DNA from: Pseudomonadota bacterium
GTDB lineage: Bacteria; Pseudomonadota; Gammaproteobacteria; Burkholderiales; Thiobacillaceae
DNA length: 58,293 nucleotides
NCBI GenBank assembly: GCA_021847835.1
Contig: JAJZPR010000014.1
Coordinates: forward strand, 1-58,293
Reading direction: 5' to 3'
Shown here in pieces: positions 34,760 through 43,716 of this stretch. Under the pieces are notes generated by a model. The model was given only the letters and a program-made list of their open reading frames with translations, was not told the DNA's origin and ran no database searches. Every line of letters starts with the position of its first letter. Position 1 is the stretch's first letter. Both the position numbers and the translations under genes were made by a program.

Positions 34760-35597
34760 TGGCGCTGGAGTCGAGCTCGGTTTCGCCCGCTTCCATCAGC
34801 GCCGCGAACTGGCGGGCAACCAGTTCGGTGCCCGGCAGCGTGGTGCGGTTTTCGCGCGCATTGTCCATGACGATGCCCATGTCCTTGTGGTGCAGCTTGA
34901 CCTTGAAACCGGCCTTGTAATTGCCTTCCAGCATGCGCTGGCCGTGCACTTCCAGAATCCTGCTGTTGGCGTAGCCACCCATCAGCGCCTCGCGCATTTT
35001 CGCTGGATCGACGCCGTTGTTCCTGGCGAGCAGGATGGCCTCGGCCACGCCTTCCATGGTGAGGCTCACCACGATCTGGTTGCAGGCCTTGACCACCTGG
35101 CCGGCGCCGTGGCCGCCGACGTGCACGATGCTCCTGCCCAGCGCTTCGAGAAGCGGCTTCACGCGCGCGAACACTTCCGCATCGCCGCCGGCCATGATGG
35201 ACAGGGTGCCCTGGGCGGCGCCGGTCTGGCCGCCGGATACCGGCGCATCCAGCATGTGGATGCCGCGGCTCGCCAGCTCGCCGGCGATGCGGCGCGCGGC
35301 GGAGGGCGCGATGGTGCTCATGTCCACGATCACGCTGCCGGGCCTGGCGCCGTGCATCAGCCCGCGCTCGCCCAGCACCACCTGCTCCACGTCGGCGGTC
35401 GTGCCCACCATGGTGATGGTGACCTCGGCTTCCGCGGCGACTTCCGCCGGCGTGCCCTTGCCGACCGCACCGGCCACCAGCAGCGGCTCCACTGCGTCGA
35501 AGCGGCGTCCCCAGGTATACAGCTCGTGGCCCGCCTTGATGAGGTTGAGCGACATGGGCCGGCCCATGATGCCGCTGCCGATGAAGCCGATTTTCAT
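34725..35597 (-). CDS. Tartronate semialdehyde reductase/3-hydroxyisobutyrate dehydrogenase family protein
   Basis: 290 residues of the beta-hydroxyacid dehydrogenase family. NAD(P) motif GFIGSGIMGRPM (4-15), substrate motif DAPVSGGQTGAAQGTL, and catalytic Lys in GAGQVVKACNQ. Closest in appearance to GarR/GlxR, which reduce tartronate semialdehyde to glycerate. That fits glycolate/glyoxylate use next to glcDEF, though glyoxylate carboligase is not in the window. Overlaps the end of the IclR gene by 35 bp. Confidence 0.85.
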   Translation of the reverse strand: MKIGFIGSGIMGRPMSLNLIKAGHELYTWGRRFDAVEPLLVAGAVGKGTPAEVAAEAEVTITMVGTTADVEQVVLGERGLMHGARPGSVIVDMSTIAPSAARRIAGELASRGIHMLDAPVSGGQTGAAQGTLSIMAGGDAEVFARVKPLLEALGRSIVHVGGHGAGQVVKACNQIVVSLTMEGVAEAILLARNNGVDPAKMREALMGGYANSRILEVHGQRMLEGNYKAGFKVKLHHKDMGIVMDNARENRTTLPGTELVARQFAALMEAGETELDSSAIMLALERLSGS

Positions 35598-35625
35598 GAT
35601 GTGGTCTCCGCCTTGGGCTTTTCTG

Positions 35626-36573
35626 TCAGCCTAGCATGATCAGCCAAACCGGCAAACTCAGGAGGAACAGCACCGTGCTCCATGCCACGGTGAGCGCGAC
35701 CTTTTCCACGTCGAGCCCATAGCGGTCGGCAATGCCCAGGGCCATGAGCATGGTGGGCACGGCAGCCTCCAGCACGGCCGCGCGCTGCGCGCTGGCGAAC
35801 TGCGGGAACAGCGCCTGCGCCAGCAGAAAGGCGATCAGCGGCATCAACAGCAGCTTGAAGCCCACCACCATCAGCACCGGCTTGCTCGGGACCAGCCGCG
35901 ACCACGGGATCGACAGTCCCAGCATCAGCAGCATCACCGGCACCGTGGGCTGGCCGATGAAGTGGGCGGCGTGGATGAGCGGCTGGCTGTCGATCGGCAG
36001 TTGCGCGATCGCCACGCCGGCGGCGAAGGCCCACAGCGGCGGCAGGCTGAAAAGCTGCCTGAGCGGATGACCGGCGTCTGTCGTCTGACCGCCCAGCCTG
36101 ACTGCGATCCACACGCCGACGGTCCACAGCAGGGGCGTGGCCGCGGCCATGTCGGCGAACGCGGCATAGCGTCCGCCGGCCTCGCCGTACAAATGGGTCA
36201 GCAGGGGATAGCCCATGAACAGCACGTTGCCGAACATGCCGCACAGCAGAAGCCCCGCGCGCGCCGCCTGCGAGCAGGTGCCGCCGAAGCGGGTCCTGAA
36301 CAGCAGGAAGTAAAGCGGCAGGCCGGACAGCAGCATGCTCCCCGCCAGCAGCAGTGGCACGCTCAGCAGGTTGGCGTTGATTTTCGCGCTGGCCGCCGCC
36401 GCGAACAGCAGCGCCGGGGCGAACAGGTTGATGGTGACGACGGTGATGTAGCCGCGCACGGCGCGGATGCCTTCATCACTCAGACGCGTGCGCCAGATCG
36501 CGCCTGCCGCGATGAGCAGCGCCATGGGGAAGACTACCTGGGCCAGCAGGTCGAGGTAGAAGTGGAAAGTCAT
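35626..36573 (-). CDS. AEC (auxin efflux carrier) family transporter
   Basis: 315 residues with about ten membrane helices and the AEC/MleP-type layout (start FYLDLLAQVVFPMALLIAAG; late VVGFKLLLMPLIAFLL). Family members carry organic anions such as malate or malonate. It precedes the reductase gene by 28 bp on the same strand. Its start codon is next to the 7-bp repeat array at 36580-36652. The substrate is unknown; an organic acid would fit the neighbourhood. Confidence 0.85.
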   Translation of the reverse strand: MTFHFYLDLLAQVVFPMALLIAAGAIWRTRLSDEGIRAVRGYITVVTINLFAPALLFAAAASAKINANLLSVPLLLAGSMLLSGLPLYFLLFRTRFGGTCSQAARAGLLLCGMFGNVLFMGYPLLTHLYGEAGGRYAAFADMAAATPLLWTVGVWIAVRLGGQTTDAGHPLRQLFSLPPLWAFAAGVAIAQLPIDSQPLIHAAHFIGQPTVPVMLLMLGLSIPWSRLVPSKPVLMVVGFKLLLMPLIAFLLAQALFPQFASAQRAAVLEAAVPTMLMALGIADRYGLDVEKVALTVAWSTVLFLLSLPVWLIMLG

Positions 36574-36579
36574 GAAAAG

Positions 36580-36652
36580 CGTAAGGCGTCAGGGGGCAGG
36601 CTAAATTCCTGTCAGCCCCTTACGCCTCACCCCTAACGCCTTACTCCCTCAG
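36580..36652. repeat. Opposed arrays of degenerate 7-bp repeats
   Basis: Left array in one orientation: CGTAAGG, CGTCAGG, GGGCAGG (36580-36600). A 7-bp spacer CTAAATT follows. Right array in the other orientation: CCTGTCA (36608-36614), then after a break CCTTACG, CCTCACC, CCTAACG, CCTTACT and CCCTCAG (36618-36652). The arms can pair into an imperfect hairpin and may also end transcription of the upstream gene. The last unit covers the stop codon of the D,D-endopeptidase gene. Confidence 0.8.
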
Positions 36653-37590
36653 GTGCCGCGTGAGGCGGGCGGCGAAGCCATGGTCTGGCGGCCGATGCCG
36701 TGGCCTTCCAGCCACTGCTTGATGCGGTTGGCGTCACCCAGCCGGCTGTAATTGCCCACTGCATCCAGCAGCACGATGATGACCTGGCGCCCGGCGATGT
36801 CGGCCTGCATCACCAGGCAGTGGCCGGCCTCGTTGATGAAGCCGGTCTTCGACAGGCCGATCTGCCATTGGTCGTTGCGCGTGAGGCGGTTGGTGTTCAC
36901 ATACGCCAGGTCGCGCCAGTACACGCGGGTTTTCTTCTTCTTCCTGACCACGACCTTGTGCTTGCCGAGGCTGTAATCCGTGCTGGTGGAAATGTCGCGA
37001 ATGTCGGGGTAATGGCTGTAGGCATGATTAACCAGCTTGACCAGGTCTTCCGCGGTGGACTGGTTGTAACTGGACAGCCCGGTCGGATCGACGAACAGGG
37101 TCTTCTTCATGCCAAGTGCCTGCGCCTTGCGGTTCATGGCGGCGACAAAGGCATCGAGGCCGCCGGGGTAGGTGCGGCCCAGCGCGTGCGCAGCGCGGTT
37201 TTCCGAGGCGATCAGCGCCAGGTTCAGCAATTGTTCGCGGGTATAGACGGCGCCGATGGGCAGCCGCGAGCCGGTGCCCTTGAGGTGGTCGATGTCGTCG
37301 CGGGTGATCTCGATATTCTCGTCCAGAGGCATCTGCGTATCCAGCGTGACCATGGCGGTCATCAGCTTGGTGATGGAAGCGATGGGGGTTTGCAGATGGG
37401 GGTTTTTCGCGTACAGCGTCTCTCCGCTGTACTGGTCATAAACCATGACCGAATGGGAGCTCAGTTCCAGTTCGCTGTTCTGGACATAGGGGCTGGCATA
37501 GGCGGCGACGGGTGTCTGGCCGCCCGCGGCGAAGGCGTGAGCGGCCGTCAGAAAGCCGAGAGCCAATGTCAAGATGCTGCCCAGTTTCAT
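36649..37590 (-). CDS. D-alanyl-D-alanine endopeptidase/carboxypeptidase (S11)
   Basis: 313-residue periplasmic penicillin-binding protein of the PbpG/PBP7 type, which trims peptidoglycan cross-links. A signal peptide ends near residue 21. Active-site motifs: Ser72-x-x-Lys75 (SITK), Ser129-Glu-Asn131 and Lys248-Thr-Gly250. The ATG at 37590 follows GGGAG; longer in-frame forms lack a ribosome site. The C-terminal residues lie next to the repeat array. Confidence 0.92.
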   Translation of the reverse strand: MKLGSILTLALGFLTAAHAFAAGGQTPVAAYASPYVQNSELELSSHSVMVYDQYSGETLYAKNPHLQTPIASITKLMTAMVTLDTQMPLDENIEITRDDIDHLKGTGSRLPIGAVYTREQLLNLALIASENRAAHALGRTYPGGLDAFVAAMNRKAQALGMKKTLFVDPTGLSSYNQSTAEDLVKLVNHAYSHYPDIRDISTSTDYSLGKHKVVVRKKKKTRVYWRDLAYVNTNRLTRNDQWQIGLSKTGFINEAGHCLVMQADIAGRQVIIVLLDAVGNYSRLGDANRIKQWLEGHGIGRQTMASPPASRGT

Positions 37591-37697
37591 CGCCTGTCTC
37601 CCTGTTTGCCCAAAGTTATCCCACAAACGTCCGTTGAAGGACATAACTTTAATACAACGTTGCGTCTCGCTCACTGGTATTTTCGACATGTTTTTGG

Positions 37698-37725
37698 TTG
37701 ACCGCGAGAGAGGATAAGTTATAAA
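37698..37725 (+). promoter_or_regulatory. Sigma-70 promoter for the HDOD-histidine kinase gene
   Basis: -35 TTGACC (37698-37703) and -10 TATAAA (37720-37725) with a 16-bp spacer. The predicted transcript begins near 37732, only about 6 nt before the ribosome site GGGAGG (37738-37743). This tight layout means translation should begin close to 37750. Confidence 0.65.
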
Positions 37726-37752
37726 TAGCAAATAGTTGGGAGGATTTTCAAG

Positions 37753-39705
37753 ATTTTACTCAAAAATTCCGCGCCAAGTTTGCCGGAGGTCCACCCGGGG
37801 GTGCTGGCGAGGCTCGTCTCCACCTTGGGGCAGGATGGCTTGTCCGGCCAGGCGCTGGCAGCGCATGCCGGCTTCGATGCCCCGTTGGCGCTTGCCATTT
37901 TCAGGTGCGCTCACGACGGGCAGCAGAATCTCCCGGCCGGCCTGCAACTTGCCGATGGCATCAGCCGCCTGGGCGTGGATTTCGTCCGCACCCTGGTGCT
38001 GGCCGCGCACCCGCGCCCGGCGGAAGGCCAGGCCGCATGGGAAAACGGCATCCGTGTCGCCAGCCTGGCGCGGCGCATTGCCGCGCATACCCAGGTCTGC
38101 GACGAGGAGCAGGCGTGGCTGGCGGGGCTTGCCCACAATCTCGCCGAATACGCCGGCTTCGCGCCGGGCGACAGACTGGACGAATGGCTGCTGGCGGCGG
38201 ATCCGGGCGGTTTCGTCGCGGATGCCGTGCGCTTTTGCCGGGCCTCGCCCGCGCGGATCCGGGCGGCGCATCCGCTGGTCAGAGTGGTGCAGCTCGCCGC
38301 GTCGCTGACCTACAGTACGCATGTCAACGGCAACGTGGGGGTGCGCGCTTCGCTCGGCGGTCTGGGGCTGGATGCCGCCGAAGCCGAGCGGCTGCAGAAG
38401 GAAGCCGACTACCTGGCGCAGGAAGCCATCCACCGGTATTCGAGCCGCGAAATCGCGCCGGCCGCTCCCGACGGCCTGACGCAGGCGTATGCCGTCCTGG
38501 TGCGCGCCGCCGCCTTGCAGGATTTCCTTGGCTCGGCCGCCGATCTCGAATCCCTGTCGCGCCGCGCCGCGCTGGCCGCGCGGGCGCTGTTCGATGCGCC
38601 GGTCGTGCTGTTGCGCGTGGAGGGCAGCCTGCTCGTGCCGCCGTCCTGGTGGCCTGCCCCGGCCGGCCTGTCCGCGCTGGCGCTGCCTGCGGATTTCGTG
38701 CAAAGCGCGCTCTCGCGCGCGGCGTCGGGCGCGACGGTTTTCTGGCAGCGCGCGCAGGCAGACCAGTTCCCCGTGATCGACGCCCAGGTTGCGCGCCTCC
38801 TGGGTGCGGAAACCCTGCTGTGCGAGCCGCTGTCCGCCGGCGAAACCCCCTGGGCCGTGCTGCTTGCGGCCAATGTCTGCGAAGATGCCGCCGAACTGCC
38901 GGCGTGGAAGGAGTTTCTGCGCGCATTGTCCGGGCGTCTCGCCGTCTTGCAGGGCGCCGCCGCCGAACCGCCGGCAGCCGCGGACGCCGTTTCCCGCCAT
39001 GAAGTGCGCAAGGCCGTGCACGAGGCCTCCAACCCGCTCACCATCATCCGCAATTACGTCAACCTGCTGTCCGCCAAGTTTGCCGAGGATCAGGATACCC
39101 AGCGCGATCTCGCCATCATCGGCAGCGAAATCGAGCGCGTGGCCGGCATCCTGCAGGGGCTCGGGGCGAAACGCGAGGCCGCGGCCGCGGAAGCGGCCGC
39201 CCCCGGCATCCCGGTGGACGTCAACCAGGTGATATCCGAACTGGTGCGGATGTCGCTCGACACCCTGTTCCTGCCCAACAAGATCAATGTGCAGATCGAC
39301 CTCGATCCGGCCATGGGCAGCGTCGTCACCCGGCGCGACCAGCTGAAGCAGGTGCTGCTCAACCTGGCGAAGAACGCGGTCGAGGCCATGCCGCGCGGCG
39401 GCAAGCTGAAGTTCGCCACTGCGCGTGGCGAGCTCGGCGGCCAAAGCTGCGCCGTGATCGCGGTGCAGGACAGCGGGCCAGGCCTGCCGGAAGCCGTGCG
39501 CGAGCAACTGTTCCGGCCGGCGGTCAGCACCAAGGGCGGCGAGCATGCCGGCCTTGGCCTCTACATCAGCCACAACCTCGTGAAGGCCATGGGCGGCGCA
39601 ATCGAATGCGACAGCGGCCCCAACGGCACCACCTTCAGAATTTATCTTCCCATGGCGGACATGGGGAAAAACCCGGCGGCCCAGTCCGGCGGCCAGAGAA
39701 AGTGA
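37753..39705 (+). CDS. HDOD-domain histidine kinase, unusual start codon
   Basis: Cytoplasmic sensor kinase of about 650 residues: HDOD-like helical domain (about 15-235, with GLAHNLAEYAGF), a GAF-like middle, a HisKA-type helix with the predicted phospho-His in VHEASNPL (His414 counted from the TTG at 37780), and an ATPase domain with NLAKNAVEAM and DSGPGLP. No ATG or GTG exists in frame near the promoter. GGGAGG at 37738-37743 lies 9 nt before an in-frame ATT at 37753, taken here as the start; the TTG at 37780 is the alternative but has no ribosome site. Followed after 9 bp by its probable response-regulator partner. Confidence 0.75.
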   Translation: MLLKNSAPSLPEVHPGVLARLVSTLGQDGLSGQALAAHAGFDAPLALAIFRCAHDGQQNLPAGLQLADGISRLGVDFVRTLVLAAHPRPAEGQAAWENGIRVASLARRIAAHTQVCDEEQAWLAGLAHNLAEYAGFAPGDRLDEWLLAADPGGFVADAVRFCRASPARIRAAHPLVRVVQLAASLTYSTHVNGNVGVRASLGGLGLDAAEAERLQKEADYLAQEAIHRYSSREIAPAAPDGLTQAYAVLVRAAALQDFLGSAADLESLSRRAALAARALFDAPVVLLRVEGSLLVPPSWWPAPAGLSALALPADFVQSALSRAASGATVFWQRAQADQFPVIDAQVARLLGAETLLCEPLSAGETPWAVLLAANVCEDAAELPAWKEFLRALSGRLAVLQGAAAEPPAAADAVSRHEVRKAVHEASNPLTIIRNYVNLLSAKFAEDQDTQRDLAIIGSEIERVAGILQGLGAKREAAAAEAAAPGIPVDVNQVISELVRMSLDTLFLPNKINVQIDLDPAMGSVVTRRDQLKQVLLNLAKNAVEAMPRGGKLKFATARGELGGQSCAVIAVQDSGPGLPEAVREQLFRPAVSTKGGEHAGLGLYISHNLVKAMGGAIECDSGPNGTTFRIYLPMADMGKNPAAQSGGQRK

Positions 39706-39714
39706 GCGGAGAGC

Positions 39715-41904
39715 ATGATGCAACCCACATCCGGTGAAACCAGAACCAGCATAAGCAGCCTCAACCGGCGCCCGCGCATCCTCATCGTGGACGACGATCC
39801 CATGGTGCTGGACAGCCTTTCACGCCTGATCGGCGCGCAGGATTTCGAGGCGGCCACCGCCGCCAGCGGGCAGCAGGCGCTTGCCGCCGTGGGCCGGATA
39901 CAGTTCGACGTGATCCTGCTCGATCTCAACATGCCCGGCATGGGCGGAGTCGAAGTGCTGGCCGCGTTGTCCGGGCGCGGCGTGGCCACGCCGGTGATCG
40001 TGGTTTCCGGCGACGACGCCATCGACAACGCCGTGAGGGCGCTGCGCCACGGCGCCGCCGACTTCATCCGCAAGCCATACAAGCCGGAAGAGCTCCTGAA
40101 GCGCATCGGCAATACGCTCAGCAACCAGCAGCTGGAGAAGGAAAATGCCCAGATCCAGCAGCGCCTGCAGCAGTCGGAAAAATGGCACCGCTTCCTGGTC
40201 AACACCGCGCCCGACTTCATCTACACCCTGGACACCGAAGGCCGTTTCACCTTCGTCAACGATCGCGTGCAAACCCTGCTCGGCTTCACGCGCGAGGAAC
40301 TGGTCGGCCGCCATTTCAGCGAAATCATCTTCGACGAGGACCAGTTCCGCGCAGAGCACGTCTTCAACGAGCGTCGCGCGGATGCGCGCGCCACGCGCAA
40401 TGTCGAGCTGAGGCTGAAGTGCAGGGACGGCCAGCAGCGCCCGCGCGTCATGAACGGGCGCTATCGCACCGTCGAGGTCACCGCCACGGGCATGTACGAA
40501 TTCCCGGAATCGCGTTTCGAGAACCGCTTCATGGGCACCTACGGCGTGGTCAAGGACATCAGCGACCGCAAGCAGGCCGAAGAGACCGTGCATTACCAGA
40601 CCTATCACGACCTGCTGACCGGCCTGCCCAACCGCGCCAAGTTCCGCGACCATCTCGGCCGCGCGCTGGTTTACGGCAGGCGCAAGCAGCAGGCCTTGTC
40701 CGTGATGATCCTCGACCTCGACAACTTCAGGGTGATCAACGATTCGCTGGGACACGGCGTGGGCGACGAACTGCTCATCCACATCGCCACCCGGCTGCGC
40801 CAGTGCCTGGCCGACGACGACATCCTCGCGCGCCTGGGCGGCGACGAGTTCGCCGTGCTGCTGCCGCACGCCGCCTCGCGGCTGGAGGCCACCGTGGTGG
40901 GCCTCAGGCTGATCGAGGCGCTCGCCGTGCCACACCGCATCAAGGGCCACGAACTCTACGTCACCGCCAGCATCGGCGCGAGTTTCGCGCCCGAGGACGG
41001 CGCGGTGGCCGACACCCTCATCCGGCAGACGGAAATCGCCATGTACGAGGCCAAGTCGCAGGGCGGCTGCCGCATCCAGCACTGGCAGCCCGCCATGCAG
41101 GAGGCCTTTGCCGGGCGCATCCAGATGGAGGCCGACCTCAGGCGCGCCCTGGCCAGCGACGAATTCGTGCTGTTCTACCAGCCGCAGGTGGACACCATGA
41201 CCGGCGCCATCCGCGGCTTCGAGGCGCTGGTCCGCTGGTGGCACCCGGAACGCGGCATCGTGCTGCCCGATGCTTTCATCAGGCTTGCCGAGGAAACCGG
41301 CGTGGTCGTGCCCATGGGCGAGTGGATTCTGCGCCAGGCCGCGGCGCAGCAGGCCGTCTGGCGCAAGGAAGGGCTGCCGCCGGTACGCGTTTCGGTGAAC
41401 ATCTCGCCGCGCCAGCTGGAAATGGCGGATTTCGTCGGCAGCGTGCTGCGCGCGCTGGAGGCCAACCAGCTGGAGCCCGGTGTGCTCGAACTGGAAATCA
41501 CCGAAAGCGTCCTCATGCGCGACGTGGAAGGCAATGCCGCCAAGCTCATCCAGTTGGCCGAGGCCGGCGTGCGGCTGGCGGTGGACGATTTCGGCACCGG
41601 CTACAGCTCGTTGAAGTATCTGTCCCGCTTTCCCATCCACACCCTCAAGATCGACCGCGCCTTCGTCAAGGACTCGGAGCTCGACGGCATGTCCATCGCC
41701 AACGCCATCGTCGGCATGGCGAAAAATCTCAAGCTCAACGTCATCGCCGAAGGCGTGGAAAGCATCGCCCAGCTCGAACAGCTGCGCAGCCTGCAATGCA
41801 GCGAGGTGCAGGGCTACCTGTTCGGCATGCCCATGTCGGCGCAGGAAGCAACCCGGCTCTTGCAGGAGCAGGTGCATGGTGATGGCGAAGCGGCGAGGGC
41901 GTAA
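39715..41904 (+). CDS. Response regulator with PAS, GGDEF and EAL domains
   Basis: 729 residues. Receiver domain with Asp70 as phospho-acceptor (DVILLDLNMPGM), a PAS/PAC module (about 155-285), GGDEF at 375-379 with RxGGDEF intact, and EAL at 503-505 (GFEALVRWWHP). The later EAL catalytic residues are also kept, such as DDFGTGYSSL and the Lys in LKIDRAFV. It could both make and break cyclic di-GMP. Lies 9 bp after the HDOD-kinase, which is the likely phosphate donor. Confidence 0.93.
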   Translation: MMQPTSGETRTSISSLNRRPRILIVDDDPMVLDSLSRLIGAQDFEAATAASGQQALAAVGRIQFDVILLDLNMPGMGGVEVLAALSGRGVATPVIVVSGDDAIDNAVRALRHGAADFIRKPYKPEELLKRIGNTLSNQQLEKENAQIQQRLQQSEKWHRFLVNTAPDFIYTLDTEGRFTFVNDRVQTLLGFTREELVGRHFSEIIFDEDQFRAEHVFNERRADARATRNVELRLKCRDGQQRPRVMNGRYRTVEVTATGMYEFPESRFENRFMGTYGVVKDISDRKQAEETVHYQTYHDLLTGLPNRAKFRDHLGRALVYGRRKQQALSVMILDLDNFRVINDSLGHGVGDELLIHIATRLRQCLADDDILARLGGDEFAVLLPHAASRLEATVVGLRLIEALAVPHRIKGHELYVTASIGASFAPEDGAVADTLIRQTEIAMYEAKSQGGCRIQHWQPAMQEAFAGRIQMEADLRRALASDEFVLFYQPQVDTMTGAIRGFEALVRWWHPERGIVLPDAFIRLAEETGVVVPMGEWILRQAAAQQAVWRKEGLPPVRVSVNISPRQLEMADFVGSVLRALEANQLEPGVLELEITESVLMRDVEGNAAKLIQLAEAGVRLAVDDFGTGYSSLKYLSRFPIHTLKIDRAFVKDSELDGMSIANAIVGMAKNLKLNVIAEGVESIAQLEQLRSLQCSEVQGYLFGMPMSAQEATRLLQEQVHGDGEAARA

Positions 41905-42048
41905 GGCGGGCGGCGCGCGCGCATAACCCTTGGTGCCTCAGGGTTTGTCGTGAATATCCTTGAAAACAGGACGTGAAAAATAAGAGTAATATTGATTGCA
42001 GGGCAGTCGATATAACATTCACCTGTAACCAAGGATGAAGCTGTAACG

Positions 42049-42546
42049 ATGCACTGGTATGTCGTACACACAAAACCCCGGCAGGAAGCGCGCGCGCTGC
42101 TGAATCTGGAGCAGCAGGGCTATGAATGCTATCTGCCCATGCTCGCGGCCGAAAAACTCCACCAGGGCGCGATGACCGTGGCTGACGAGCCCCTGTTTCC
42201 CCGCTACCTTTTCGTCCGCCTGGATGCCGGGGCGCCGGGCAGGGGCTGGGGGGCGATCCGGTCGACCAGGGGCGTCAGCCGCCTGGTGAGCTTCGGCGCG
42301 GAACCAGCCAGGGTCGATGCACGCCTGATCGAAACGCTGCGTGCCCGAAGCGAGGCAGCCGGCCGGCAACCCAGGAAGCTGTTTGCGCCAGGGGAGCGCC
42401 TGCTCGTCACGCAGGGGCCGTTTGCCGGGATCGAGGCCGTTTATCAGATGGACCATGGCGAAAGCCGCGTGATGGTCCTGATCGAACTGTTGAGCAAGTC
42501 CGCCAGGCTCGAAATCGCGCCCGCCCACCTGCGCAAGATCGGCTGA
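42049..42546 (+). CDS. rfaH: RfaH/NusG-like transcription elongation factor
   Basis: 165 residues with the NusG N-terminal domain (MHWYVVHTKPRQEARALLNL, FPRYLFVRLD) and a KOW-type C-terminal part (GERLLVTQGPFAG). RfaH-type factors bind paused RNA polymerase at ops sites and help read long polysaccharide operons. It lies directly before fcl and gmd, a fitting target. No GGCGGTAGC-like ops element was found upstream of fcl. Confidence 0.85.
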   Translation: MHWYVVHTKPRQEARALLNLEQQGYECYLPMLAAEKLHQGAMTVADEPLFPRYLFVRLDAGAPGRGWGAIRSTRGVSRLVSFGAEPARVDARLIETLRARSEAAGRQPRKLFAPGERLLVTQGPFAGIEAVYQMDHGESRVMVLIELLSKSARLEIAPAHLRKIG

Positions 42547-42725
42547 GCCTTTCTGCTTTATCACTCGCGGGCGCTCGTGTTAAAGTCCCCCGGATTCCCG
42601 GGGCGCATGCCGGCCAGCCTTGAAACAGGCGGCTGGCGGCCAGCCTCCGTTTTCTTCCGTGACCGGCAATTCCAGAATCGCCCGGCCTCCACCCCGCGAG
42701 TGGCCGGCAGAACGTCCCGACAACC

Positions 42726-43703
42726 ATGAATCCGCACCCCAAAATCTATATTGCCGGCCATCGGGGCATGGTGGGCTCCGCCATCGCCCGCGCACTGAAT
42801 CGGCCGGGCCAGGCCGACATCGTTACGAGAACGCACGCCGAACTGGATCTCACCGACCAGGCTGCGGTGCGCGCCTTCTTCGAAGCCGAGAAGCCCGACC
42901 AGGTTTATCTGGCCGCCGCCAGGGTCGGCGGCATCCACGCCAACAACACCTACCCGGCCCAGTTCATCTACGACAACCTGATGATCGAGGCCAACATCAT
43001 CGATGCGGCCTTCAGGAACGGCGTCAAGAAGCTGCTTTTCCTCGGCTCCAGCTGCATCTACCCCAGGCTCGTCCCGCAGCCCATGCGCGAGGACGCGCTG
43101 CTCACCGGCACGCTGGAGCCCACCAACGAACCCTACGCCATCGCCAAGATCGCCGGCATCAAGCTGTGCGAGAGCTACAACCGCCAGTACGGGCAAAGCC
43201 ATGGCATCGATTACCGCAGCGTGATGCCGACCAATCTCTACGGGCCCGGCGACAACTACCATCCCGAAAACTCGCACGTCATCCCCGCGCTGATCCGCCG
43301 TTTTCACGAGGCCAAGGTGAACAAGGCCTCGGCCGTCAGCGTCTGGGGCAGCGGCACGCCGCGGCGCGAGTTCCTGTATGTGGACGACATGGCCGCCGCC
43401 TGCGTGCACGTCATGAACCTGGACAAGGCCGTTTACGACAGCCAGACCCAGCCCATGCTCAGCCACATCAATGTCGGTTGCGGGCAGGACATCAGCATTC
43501 GCGGGCTTGCCGAAACCGTCGCCAGGGTGATTGGCTATTCGGGACGGATCGCCTTCGATGCCGGCAAGCCGGACGGAACACCGCGCAAGCTCATGGACAG
43601 CTCGCGCCTGAATGCCCTGGGCTGGCAGGCCAGGGTCGGGCTGGAAGAAGGCCTGGCGCTTGCCTACCAGGATTTTTTGAAAACAGCCTCCGCTGGCGCA
43701 TAG
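42726..43703 (+). CDS. fcl: GDP-L-fucose synthase
   Basis: 325-residue SDR-type epimerase/reductase that turns GDP-4-keto-6-deoxymannose into GDP-L-fucose. The motif [10 protein letters not shown] binds NADP, followed by SSCIYP (catalytic Ser) and YAIAKIAG (Tyr-x-x-x-Lys). The C-terminus is typical ([13 protein letters not shown]). It is 13 bp before gmd and the pair supplies fucose or related sugar nucleotides for surface polysaccharide. Confidence 0.95.
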   Translation: MNPHPKIYIAGHRGMVGSAIARALNRPGQADIVTRTHAELDLTDQAAVRAFFEAEKPDQVYLAAARVGGIHANNTYPAQFIYDNLMIEANIIDAAFRNGVKKLLFLGSSCIYPRLVPQPMREDALLTGTLEPTNEPYAIAKIAGIKLCESYNRQYGQSHGIDYRSVMPTNLYGPGDNYHPENSHVIPALIRRFHEAKVNKASAVSVWGSGTPRREFLYVDDMAAACVHVMNLDKAVYDSQTQPMLSHINVGCGQDISIRGLAETVARVIGYSGRIAFDAGKPDGTPRKLMDSSRLNALGWQARVGLEEGLALAYQDFLKTASAGA

Positions 43704-43716
43704 GGAATTCAACACC

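Noticed and set aside
36580..36652. CRISPR array
   Set aside because: The repeats are 7 bp, degenerate and without spacers, and no cas genes are present.
37756..39723. 655-residue open frame antisense to the HDOD-kinase
   Set aside because: The plus strand has the promoter, ribosome site and ATPase motifs; the minus frame has none.
42547..42725. ops element for RfaH upstream of fcl
   Set aside because: No GGCGGTAGC-like sequence was found; the gap shows no clear pause hairpin.
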